From a bacterium (lineage in GTDB: Bacteria; Zhuqueibacterota; QNDG01; DSAB01), in NCBI GenBank assembly GCA_016931965.1, contig JAFGDT010000098.1, positions 52,093-116,092 of the forward strand: a DNA stretch of 64,000 bases, in the 5' to 3' direction. The number at the start of each line of letters is the position of its first letter. The first letter of the stretch is position 1. Below the pieces are notes generated by a model. It saw only the letters and a list, made by a program, of their open reading frames with translations, did not search any database and was not told the DNA's origin. Below are positions 45,289 through 52,988 of the stretch, in pieces. A program made the position numbers and the translations under genes.

Positions 45289-45912
45289 CTACTCATCTTT
45301 ATCTTCTGGATATTTATGCATCGCAGCTTTATAGGCCGCTTTGACAAAGCCTTCAATTAGATCCGCACATTCAAAACATCCTTCATAAGATAAATGTATG
45401 AATCCATCCTCGATTGAGCATCCAGATAGTTTATTAACAAAATCCCTTACAATAGTTTGTTTTCTATAGTCAGGAATATATGAATTCGAATGAACAATAC
45501 AGTTTCTGGTCTCAATTAATCCCCTTATACGATCTCTGGTATTTTTATCAACATCAATATTTAACTCAGAAAATTTTTCAGCAAAAATAAGCAATTTTTC
45601 AAATGCATTGCCACTAATTTGATTCCATTTTACTGGGTATTCTTCTAATATATCTAAGGTTTTACAGATATTTCGGAATTCATTCTCTGCAATAATCATC
45701 AGTGTTACAAGAAAACCATAACGCGGAATATCTGGAAAGCTATATGTTATCAATACCTCTTGATCAATATCTTCAGTTATATCAAAATCGGTAAATTCAA
45801 TTTCTTCTGTTTTTTTATGAATAAGCTTAATATCAGATAATACACATTCAAAATAACCCATATCACCAATCAATATTAGGTATGGTTTTTTAATAATTGT
45901 ATCTTTGATCAT
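45289..45912 (-). CDS. Orphan protein with HEPN-type RNxxxH motif (gene 1 of 3)
   Basis: A 207-residue soluble protein of unknown family. Residues about 70-200 are helical in character. TRDRIRGLIETRNCIVHSNS contains R136-N-C-I-V-H141, the Rx4H signature of HEPN ribonucleases, which often reads RNxxxH. HEPN proteins serve in toxin-antitoxin and antiphage systems; this assignment rests on the motif only. AGGA precedes the start. Copy B of the 48-bp repeat follows its stop. AT-rich. Confidence 0.55.
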   Translation of the reverse strand: MIKDTIIKKPYLILIGDMGYFECVLSDIKLIHKKTEEIEFTDFDITEDIDQEVLITYSFPDIPRYGFLVTLMIIAENEFRNICKTLDILEEYPVKWNQISGNAFEKLLIFAEKFSELNIDVDKNTRDRIRGLIETRNCIVHSNSYIPDYRKQTIVRDFVNKLSGCSIEDGFIHLSYEGCFECADLIEGFVKAAYKAAMHKYPEDKDE

Positions 45913-46031
45913 ACATTAATATCCTATTTGAGGCTGTCCGTGTAATAATTAGTACTATTTAATTATCCGATGATGTAAAAAACGGTGCGTGGCCGTCCTT
46001 GGCCCGTAACACATGTGCCACTGCTTAAAGG

Positions 46032-46080
46032 GTCATGCCACACGATATCTTTTTATTTTATTCAATCAGGATACCCGAAG
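46032..46080. repeat. 48-bp dispersed repeat, copy C
   Basis: GTCATGCCACACGATATC ... ATTCAATCAGGATACCCG, 4 bp from the stop of the HEPN-motif gene at 46084. A further short relative (GTCACGCCACACAAC) is near 32165. Confidence 0.65.
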
Positions 46081-46083
46081 TCC

Positions 46084-46629
46084 TCAGGGATTTATTAAGT
46101 TCTCATATAATTTTGTAAGTTCTGGTTGTAACTTATTATTTAAATAATCATCAATATTTCTATCACTTCCATATTTATTTACCATACTTTTTAACCTGTC
46201 ATTTATTTCTTTTAAATCTTTATTCTTCCTGATTTTCTTAATTCTAAGGTTATCTTGAATATGTTCATAACTATTCTGAAAAATGTGCGAAGCATTATGT
46301 CTTCTGTACTCAATATAAAGAAATTCAGACTCGTCTAAATCAGATTTTATTTTATTTAATCCATTAATCAGTTTTGAATACCATTGCATTTTTTGCACAT
46401 TATCGCCCTTTGTTAAACTATCATGAACTTCAATTGCATAGTTAAGTCCTTTTGTTAAAACTTCATAAACTTTCACATAAAATGCGTCCTGATATATAGT
46501 GTCATATTCTTCTTGCAATTTTGCATTCAAATAAAAAGTGAATCTCAACCATTGTTCAAACTGGGTCTGCTGCATGAGAGTTTTTATTATAAAGTCTCTT
46601 TTAAATTGTTTTATAGCTATATCATCCAT
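46084..46629 (-). CDS. Orphan helical protein with Rx4H motif (gene 2 of 3)
   Basis: A 181-residue, charged, mostly helical protein of unknown family. YIEYRRHNASHIFQ holds R110-HNAS-H115, which fits the HEPN Rx4H spacing, though the polar residue after Arg is His. No signal or membrane segment. No clear Shine-Dalgarno, so leaderless or weak translation is possible. Repeat copy C follows its stop and a hairpin cluster precedes its start. AT-rich. Confidence 0.5.
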   Translation of the reverse strand: MDDIAIKQFKRDFIIKTLMQQTQFEQWLRFTFYLNAKLQEEYDTIYQDAFYVKVYEVLTKGLNYAIEVHDSLTKGDNVQKMQWYSKLINGLNKIKSDLDESEFLYIEYRRHNASHIFQNSYEHIQDNLRIKKIRKNKDLKEINDRLKSMVNKYGSDRNIDDYLNNKLQPELTKLYENLINP

Positions 46630-46649
46630 GAAAATTAGTAACTCATATA

Positions 46650-46763
46650 GCCCTGGATTTGCTAATCCAGGGTGAATATCTATGGAGCTTCTGCCCCATA
46701 GTGGACTACGAAGTCCACTGTTTCAACACCTCGGGGTAATCATACCCGATACAACCGGTATTG
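46650..46763. repeat. Hairpin-cluster repeat, copy 1
   Basis: Four consecutive hairpins: CCCTGGATT-TGCT-AATCCAGGG; CTATGGAGC-N4-GCCCCATAG (one mismatch); AGTGGACT-ACGA-AGTCCACT; CGGGGTA-ATCA-TACCCG. The last three recur in the same order in copy 2 at 47719-47788. REP/BIME-like. Ends at the stop of the gene at 46764. Confidence 0.7.
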
Positions 46764-47702
46764 TTAGATGGCAGAACCGAAGTGAGGAACCCAAATCATA
46801 TCTGCCACAAATGCCTGTAGTGGAGTCAGTATTTTAGTGACCTCTTTTATCGAGGGAAAGGGATCAGCACCATGAACCAATCGACTCCTGACTTCATAGA
46901 CCATACTGAAAAAACTGCTTGCATTCATGCCTCCGTACTCGCGGCCATCCAAACGTTCCTTGGCAAGCCTTCGACCTGCTTGCCCTATAGATTCTTTAGA
47001 TAACCAATTGAGCACACCTAGGAGCGATTTTCTTTCACCCGAATTTAGTGCCGTATTGTTGATTGTTGCATCTATTAGCTGATTAACGTGTTCCTGCGAA
47101 GTCTCGGAACGAGGTTTAGGATCAAGAATAACCTCAATCGAGCTGACTAAAAGCATAAATCGCGCGTCCTGCGATGGCTCGAAAAAAGATGAACTGAAGA
47201 GGTCAAAAGCAAGACGTTCCCTATCGTCTAGCACTAATCTCTTACTTGCCGCTTGCTTGAAAAGCTCCTCGAAACGCTTGGGATTCTTCCCGATCACAAC
47301 ATTTCCCTTAAAGCTGGCAAACAACGGTTCGAAACTGGTCTCAAATATCGTAAGTCCAAGAACATCGTTCATCACACTACGCCCCTGCTTCTCCCCAAGC
47401 ATTACTAGCCCGGTTCGAGTGAATGCGCCTTTTGTTGCTGCTCTGTCTCCGAAATTAGCTCCTATCTGGTTCGCTGACAATGCCAAAGTAAAGACATCAC
47501 GGAAGAGTTGCCCTGCTTTCCAAGCATCTTCTTCGGTCTCATGGCCCGATCCCTTGAGAATCAAGTACTCAGACTCTTCACCGGTAGAGGCCAGATCCAG
47601 GCTACCGTGGTATGGCCCTGAGAGATTCAAGTGAGGGCTTGGAATCTCCAGCCTTACATCATTTGGCAATCGCACTGACAATCTAAACGTAAAATCGTTC
47701 AT
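46764..47702 (-). CDS. HEPN (Apea-like) domain protein (gene 3 of 3)
   Basis: A 312-residue soluble protein. The C-terminal half matches the Apea-like HEPN pattern as I remember it: FMLLVSSIEVIL ... FFSMVYEVRSRLVHGADPF, with R272-SRLV-H277 as Rx4H. HEPN_Apea proteins are found in abortive-infection type defence. The N-terminal half is beta-rich and unknown. Higher GC than the two HEPN-motif genes before it. It is flanked on both sides by copies of the hairpin-cluster repeat. Confidence 0.65.
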   Translation of the reverse strand: MNDFTFRLSVRLPNDVRLEIPSPHLNLSGPYHGSLDLASTGEESEYLILKGSGHETEEDAWKAGQLFRDVFTLALSANQIGANFGDRAATKGAFTRTGLVMLGEKQGRSVMNDVLGLTIFETSFEPLFASFKGNVVIGKNPKRFEELFKQAASKRLVLDDRERLAFDLFSSSFFEPSQDARFMLLVSSIEVILDPKPRSETSQEHVNQLIDATINNTALNSGERKSLLGVLNWLSKESIGQAGRRLAKERLDGREYGGMNASSFFSMVYEVRSRLVHGADPFPSIKEVTKILTPLQAFVADMIWVPHFGSAI

Positions 47703-47718
47703 TGGATCTTGCTGTTTA

Positions 47719-47796
47719 TCTATGGGGCCTCTGCCCCATAGTGGACTGTGAAGTCCGCTATTCCATACATCGGGTAAGGATACCCGAGGTAATCGG
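47719..47796. repeat. Hairpin-cluster repeat, copy 2
   Basis: CTATGGGGC-CTCT-GCCCCATAG (perfect 9 bp), AGTGGACT-GTGA-AGTCCGCT and TCGGGTA-AGGA-TACCCGA, in the same order and spacing as in copy 1. Loops and compensating bases differ, so the stems look conserved. Confidence 0.7.
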
Positions 47797-47808
47797 TAAT
47801 CTCTCTAT

Positions 47809-49323
47809 CTAATATTCCACCCTCCCCGTATGCCGATTATTCTGCCGATAGGCCGGCCAGGGAGAACTGGCATATCCCATACTGGTCGTTTGCAGGGCAA
47901 ACAGAGAGCCCCCCTCATTCGTCAAGCCGCCGATGTAGAGCATGCCGTTATCCAGCAGTGTCGGCGAGGACCAGTTGATCCCGCAGTGCAGGTCCTGCTT
48001 CCAGTTCAACGTGCCGTTCGGATTGAGCGCATAGACAAATCCCGTCTCAGCGGCCGCATAAATCAATCCGTCGGCTCCCACAGCCGGCGTCGCATAGGCA
48101 TCATCGGGTGTGAAATGGACCGATTCCAAGGGATACCGCCAGTTGATGATTCCCTCCGGGCTGATGGACAGCACCTCGGCCGGCTGACGGTGGCTGCAAG
48201 CCTGGGTTGCCACATAGACAGTACCGTCCGCCCCAATTGATGGAGAAGCCCTGACTGGCCTCAGGCTTCCTGCAAATACCCGCCATTTCAAAATGCCGGT
48301 GGGATAGACCGCATAGACATACCCGCCGTCTCTGTTTTCCGTACCAAAATAGATCACATCATCGGCGTCCAATGTGAGAGAGGTATAGCAGTGTTCATCA
48401 TAATTTTCGAGATAGAATTTCCACTTTTGAGAACCGTCGGGATTAACAGCATATAAAATATCATCTCCCAAAATGACGTAAATCGTGCTGTCGCTGCCAA
48501 CCACCGGCGAAGTGCCGCAGGGCGTTCCGCCGGTGCCGGGATCAAATACCCATTTGCGCTGACCATTCGGATAGATGGCGTAGAGATCGAAAGCCACATA
48601 AGCATAGAGCGTCTGATCGTGTCCGATGGCCACGTTCCTCTGGCCGACTTCTGTGAAATCGTCATTTTCCCAATCCTCGTAGCGCCATTTCAATCCGCTG
48701 GATGGATCAAAGGCATAAAGCACATTTCTGCAGTCCATCACATAAATGGTTCCATCATCTCCGATAACAGCGGTGGTCACATTGTTCTCGAGATCGACTT
48801 TCCATTCCAGTGTACCGCCGGGATAAATGGCATACAGACTGCCCGATGTGGTGCCAAGATATCTGCCCGTACCCACATAGATGGTGCCGTCGCTCCCGAT
48901 AGCAGGCACCGAATAGTAAATCGGCCCATCCGTATCAAACTGCCAAACCAAAGCATCAAATTCCGGAGTAAGGTCAAAATTCGCCGTGGTGGTTTGACCG
49001 GCCGTTACAGATACATTTGCGCTGTCGCTGTCAAATTCCTCCTTCGAACAGATCAGCAGATATTGTCCTTCTGAACAATTCTCTATACTGTAAAAACCGG
49101 CTTGATCTGAATAAACGACCAACTCTCCGGGTATGACCCGGACCATGGCCATATCAATGAGTGACTGGTCCTCCGCACTGCGAATGGTACCATGGATGGT
49201 TCCTGTCGTTGCCGGCTGAGACGGCTCGGTCGGTTTTTCATTATTGCATTGACAGAAGCACAAAAGAAAAACAATACAAATCAAACATATCTGATAACAC
49301 TTTAAAATCACTTCTGTACTCAT
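47809..49323 (-). CDS. PQQ-type beta-propeller lipoprotein with carboxypeptidase-regulatory-like domain
   Basis: Predicted lipoprotein (lipobox around CFCQC after a Cys-rich leader). Residues about 40-120 form a transthyretin-like carboxypeptidase regulatory domain (GTIHGTIRSAEDQSLI ... YSDQAGFYSIENC). The rest is a propeller with about seven units of the type IGSDGTIYVGT ... LYAIYPGGTLEWK. No PQQ-enzyme active site is visible, so it is likely a binding or scaffold protein. The order on the surface is unknown. Confidence 0.82.
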   Translation of the reverse strand: MSTEVILKCYQICLICIVFLLCFCQCNNEKPTEPSQPATTGTIHGTIRSAEDQSLIDMAMVRVIPGELVVYSDQAGFYSIENCSEGQYLLICSKEEFDSDSANVSVTAGQTTTANFDLTPEFDALVWQFDTDGPIYYSVPAIGSDGTIYVGTGRYLGTTSGSLYAIYPGGTLEWKVDLENNVTTAVIGDDGTIYVMDCRNVLYAFDPSSGLKWRYEDWENDDFTEVGQRNVAIGHDQTLYAYVAFDLYAIYPNGQRKWVFDPGTGGTPCGTSPVVGSDSTIYVILGDDILYAVNPDGSQKWKFYLENYDEHCYTSLTLDADDVIYFGTENRDGGYVYAVYPTGILKWRVFAGSLRPVRASPSIGADGTVYVATQACSHRQPAEVLSISPEGIINWRYPLESVHFTPDDAYATPAVGADGLIYAAAETGFVYALNPNGTLNWKQDLHCGINWSSPTLLDNGMLYIGGLTNEGGSLFALQTTSMGYASSPWPAYRQNNRHTGRVEY

Positions 49324-49373
49324 TTTATAGATACGCAGTCCAACACACGTCAGTCACTTTCCACAAACAGTAT

Positions 49374-51473
49374 TCATTTATTAAGTAACAGTTTTCGGGT
49401 TTGACTCCATTGAAATGCAGGCGTCCGAATCTCCAAGTTACAGAGATATAATCCACTTGGATAATTTTCTGCATCCCATTGAACACGATGCGATCCTTCT
49501 GATTGATAGCCAGAGATGAGTACCACGATTTCCCTCCCCAGCAGATCAACGATTCTCAGAGTGACGAATCCGGATCGTGGTAAGTGAAATTCAATCATGG
49601 TCGAAGCATTAAAAGGATTGGGATAATTATGGTAAAGAACCGGATGATCCGGTAAAAGGGGTACAAACGGATCTAACTGTTCAACAAAAGTTGAACCGCC
49701 ATCGGTCGTTTTGAGAATGGTTCCGTGCTCCCCTACAAGCCAGCCATTCCCCGACTGTGTGAAACAAAGGGATGTCAAATCCTTCAATGTTCCTGTTGTA
49801 TCACTCTCCCAGTTTTGACCCCCATCCATCGTTTGAATCAATGTTCCATACTGCCCTGCTGCCCAACCTCGATTCTCATTGATAAAACAGACGGTATTCA
49901 ATGGATGATTAAGCACAACGGTTTGATTTATCCAGCTATCGCCCCCATTTTCCGTTTTAAGAATGATGCAATCACCCACAATCCATCCAACCTGATGATT
50001 GATAAATTGAACCGCATTCAGATCGTTCCAAAGATTCGCCACATATATTTGTTCAACATGTCCCCATGAGATCTTAAGGATGATACCATTCTCACCCACA
50101 GCCCAGCTCGTATTCGCATCTACCGCACAAACAGAATGAAGGTTTTTATCCGTGGGACTATCAAGGGATGTCCAGTTCAACCCCCCATCGATTGTATGCA
50201 GGACAACACCCCATCGACCGACTGCCCAGCCGATCTGATCATGATAAAAATCCACAGAATATAAATCATAGGATGTGCCGTTGGTTTGAGCTGTCCAGGT
50301 TTCACCTCCATCCACTGTATGCAATATTTCATAGTATCCGGCTGCCCACCCGATATCTTCGTCTAAAAAACAGACCGATCTCAGACCACTCATGGTGTTG
50401 CTTTCCTGAACAATCCAGTCAACACCCCCGTTTGTGGTCTTACCGATCAATCCATTGCTTCCAACCACCCATCCCGTGTTGTCATTTATAAAGCTGACAC
50501 CATTCAGATCTTCATACGTCGCACACTTAAACTGTGGATTCCACTGCCCGCCTCCATTCGTGGTCTTGAGAATCGTACCATCCAATCCGACAATCCAGCC
50601 GTGATCAAGATCACAAAAATGGACAGAGATCAAGCCATTCAGGGTGGGACTCGATTGAGGCGTCCACGAGAATCCACCATCCACAGTTTTCAGAATTCCT
50701 CCCTCCCAGCTTCCCACAATCCACCCCGTGGTATCATCTTCGAAAAATATCGATTGAAACGTATCCGAACCGATACCGGTGCAGTGCCAGTTTTCACCGC
50801 CATCTGTCGTCGATATAAAATTACCCCATGCACCAACCACCCATCCCGTCAGGGAATCTTGGAAAAAGACAGAATTCAAGGGATGTATCGTACCGCTGCT
50901 CTGGGCAGTCCAGTCTGCACCGCCATTTGATGTGTAAACGATTCCACCATTTGAGCCAACCGCCCATCCATGGTTCGGATCCACAAAATAGGTGGACATG
51001 AAGTGCGTACCGACACCCGTTGTCTGAGAGTGCCATTCGTTGCCGCCATCCGAGGTGTGAATGACGGTTCCATAATGGCCGGCTGCCCAGCCATGATTAC
51101 TGTCGGTGAAAATGATTGAAAAGAAGTTATCGGTTGGATCGTCCCACTTTGAAATCCAGTTGGCTCCCCCATCTTCTGATTTCAATAATGAGGAGTAACC
51201 GACAGCCCAGCCTGTGTTGGGATCCTGAAAAAAAACATCATACAAAGATTTTGAAGTATTGCTGTTTTGCAGATTCCAGGTGTTCCCCCCATCTGTGGTC
51301 TTGAGGATGGTTCCGTTATTGCCCACCGCGACAGCTGTGTTTTGATCGATCACAAAAACATCGTTGAGTGTATTCCCCTGTGGGAAGGGATTCTGCCAGA
51401 ACCAGTTTTCGCGGGCAATGAGGAGTGAACCGAAACAGATAGAAAATAGAAATATTCTACTTATCGGTTTCAT
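49374..51473 (-). CDS. YCF48/BNR-repeat secreted protein with NYPNPFN-type sorting tail
   Basis: About 699 residues. A signal peptide is followed by about 14 repeats of roughly 42 residues with the core WxVGxxGTILKTTDGGxxW, as in photosystem II assembly factor YCF48 and BNR propellers. The C-terminal 85 residues form a Por-like sorting domain (LYHNYPNPFNASTMIEFHL ... YPSGLYLCNL). The start at MKPISRIF (51473) fits the signal peptide, but its AAGG is only 2 nt away, so translation may be weak or start at an upstream site (51527). Confidence 0.82.
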   Translation of the reverse strand: MKPISRIFLFSICFGSLLIARENWFWQNPFPQGNTLNDVFVIDQNTAVAVGNNGTILKTTDGGNTWNLQNSNTSKSLYDVFFQDPNTGWAVGYSSLLKSEDGGANWISKWDDPTDNFFSIIFTDSNHGWAAGHYGTVIHTSDGGNEWHSQTTGVGTHFMSTYFVDPNHGWAVGSNGGIVYTSNGGADWTAQSSGTIHPLNSVFFQDSLTGWVVGAWGNFISTTDGGENWHCTGIGSDTFQSIFFEDDTTGWIVGSWEGGILKTVDGGFSWTPQSSPTLNGLISVHFCDLDHGWIVGLDGTILKTTNGGGQWNPQFKCATYEDLNGVSFINDNTGWVVGSNGLIGKTTNGGVDWIVQESNTMSGLRSVCFLDEDIGWAAGYYEILHTVDGGETWTAQTNGTSYDLYSVDFYHDQIGWAVGRWGVVLHTIDGGLNWTSLDSPTDKNLHSVCAVDANTSWAVGENGIILKISWGHVEQIYVANLWNDLNAVQFINHQVGWIVGDCIILKTENGGDSWINQTVVLNHPLNTVCFINENRGWAAGQYGTLIQTMDGGQNWESDTTGTLKDLTSLCFTQSGNGWLVGEHGTILKTTDGGSTFVEQLDPFVPLLPDHPVLYHNYPNPFNASTMIEFHLPRSGFVTLRIVDLLGREIVVLISGYQSEGSHRVQWDAENYPSGLYLCNLEIRTPAFQWSQTRKLLLNK

Positions 51474-51644
51474 AACCTTTTGTGTTTTAAAAATACTGTT
51501 CGCTGGATATAAATAACAGATGAACATAGGTTAAATTTTATGGAAATACAATAACGATTTTGCCGATCAAAATGGACGGATTCGGTGGATCCTATTTCCC
51601 TGCACATATGATTTTATCCGACCCATTATTTCCATCAAGATGCG

Positions 51645-52010
51645 CTATAAGTATTTTTTTATTTCATCAAGATGACTTTTAGCACTGGGTTCCGTGATAA
51701 AGAATTTCTGGAGATGATCACAGGGATATTCGGGACAGTGCGCACATGTAATACACTCTTTTTTCTGTGCACACTTTCTGATCTCACATTGACTGCACCC
51801 GGGATACAGTCTCCCAGATTTTGTCATGCATCCATCGCAGGCTGTAATATCCTCAGGTTTGAGGATCATGTGGTAACGGTCATTAATGGTCTGAGCAATC
51901 TGGACTCTCATTTTGGTCTGTTTCTCTGGATTGGTTTCTCTCGTCGCCAAATAAATGGGACAACTGTCACATCTCAATCCACAGTAGGCTGTCAGTTTAT
52001 TGATTTCCAT
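51645..52010 (-). CDS. DUF3795 cysteine-rich protein
   Basis: A 121-residue protein with many cysteines in pairs: YCGLRCDSCPIYLATR (start), DGCMTKSG, GCSQCEIRKCAQKKECITCAHCPEYPC. Probably binds metal. Function unknown; DUF3795 is common in anaerobes. AAGGA precedes the ATG. Confidence 0.85.
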   Translation of the reverse strand: MEINKLTAYCGLRCDSCPIYLATRETNPEKQTKMRVQIAQTINDRYHMILKPEDITACDGCMTKSGRLYPGCSQCEIRKCAQKKECITCAHCPEYPCDHLQKFFITEPSAKSHLDEIKKYL

Positions 52011-52179
52011 AATAAATCCTTTTTCTCATTTCCAAACCACAGCTTGAAAATGAGTTAGACATTTTCAAATTCCACATTTTCATTTTATCTTTTAAAACTC
52101 GAACTCATCCTTAATATTCGATTCCACGTCTGACGATATCATTTAAAAATAAACGAATCGGGTATAACACTATTGCGTA

Positions 52180-52881
52180 TCATTTTTGCTGGCGAAGCTC
52201 TGAGAGAAGGTCGATTTGAATCTCCTGAATTTGTGCCAGCCTTTCCCACTGATGCGACAGGAGATGATCGATCTTTTCATGAAGCTGCCGGATCTCCAGT
52301 TCGGCTTTCAAATTCACCTGATAATCATGCTGTGACCGAAGCCTGTCCTTGGTCTCCTGCCGATTCTGACTCATCATGATAATCGGAGCCTGAATGGCTG
52401 CAAGGCAAGACAGAACCAGGTTTAAAAGGATATAGGGGTATGGATCGACAGGACGCCATAATAAAACCAGTGAATTGATACCTATCCAACAGGCAAGGAA
52501 GAATCCAAAAATGATTAGAAAACGCCAGCTTCCTCCAAACGACGCAATATGGTCGGCCAGCCTTTCTCCAAATGACCATTTCTTTTCAAATTCGGCATCC
52601 ACATTCGACGATAAAAGTTCGTGCTTTTGCAGGCTTTCCAATACCTCATGCTCGAGAACGGTGAGCTCTCCTTTCTCTGATGTGAGAAGCGTATGCACAT
52701 AAGCCTCCCTGTATCGGCCCAAATCTTCACGGCAAATCGTACTGTTTTCCGACCAATCCGGATGATCTCGACGAATCAATTCGACGATCGCATCCCGCAC
52801 GAGAACGCCCTGCACAAGTTCTTGCGTATCGAAATCTTTCCCACAAACAGAACATTTTTGTTTCAAATTTTTTACAGCCAT
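52180..52881 (-). CDS. DUF1003 membrane protein
   Basis: About 233 residues. The N-terminal part has a CSVCGKDF zinc-binding-like pair and RDAIVELIRRDHPDW. Two membrane segments (FLIIFGFFLACWIGINSL and YILLNLVLSCLAAIQAPIIMMSQNRQ) followed by a cytoplasmic helix form the DUF1003 core. Role unknown. ATG 52881 is chosen, as AGGTG lies 9 nt upstream; the GTG four codons earlier overlaps that site. Confidence 0.87.
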   Translation of the reverse strand: MAVKNLKQKCSVCGKDFDTQELVQGVLVRDAIVELIRRDHPDWSENSTICREDLGRYREAYVHTLLTSEKGELTVLEHEVLESLQKHELLSSNVDAEFEKKWSFGERLADHIASFGGSWRFLIIFGFFLACWIGINSLVLLWRPVDPYPYILLNLVLSCLAAIQAPIIMMSQNRQETKDRLRSQHDYQVNLKAELEIRQLHEKIDHLLSHQWERLAQIQEIQIDLLSELRQQK

Positions 52882-52988
52882 TTGATAACTCACCTTTCTG
52901 TAATATATAATATGAGTGTGATAGCTCCCGTTTTATTGGAGTTGTTATTGATTATAAAGACAACTCTTTACCCGGCGAATGAAAGGGT

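Noticed and set aside
46650..47796. Integron attC sites around the HEPN genes
   Set aside because: An ATCTAAC (RYYYAAC-like) string occurs at the gene end, but no paired GTTRRRY core follows in the right place, and several short hairpins replace the single attC fold. No integrase in the window.
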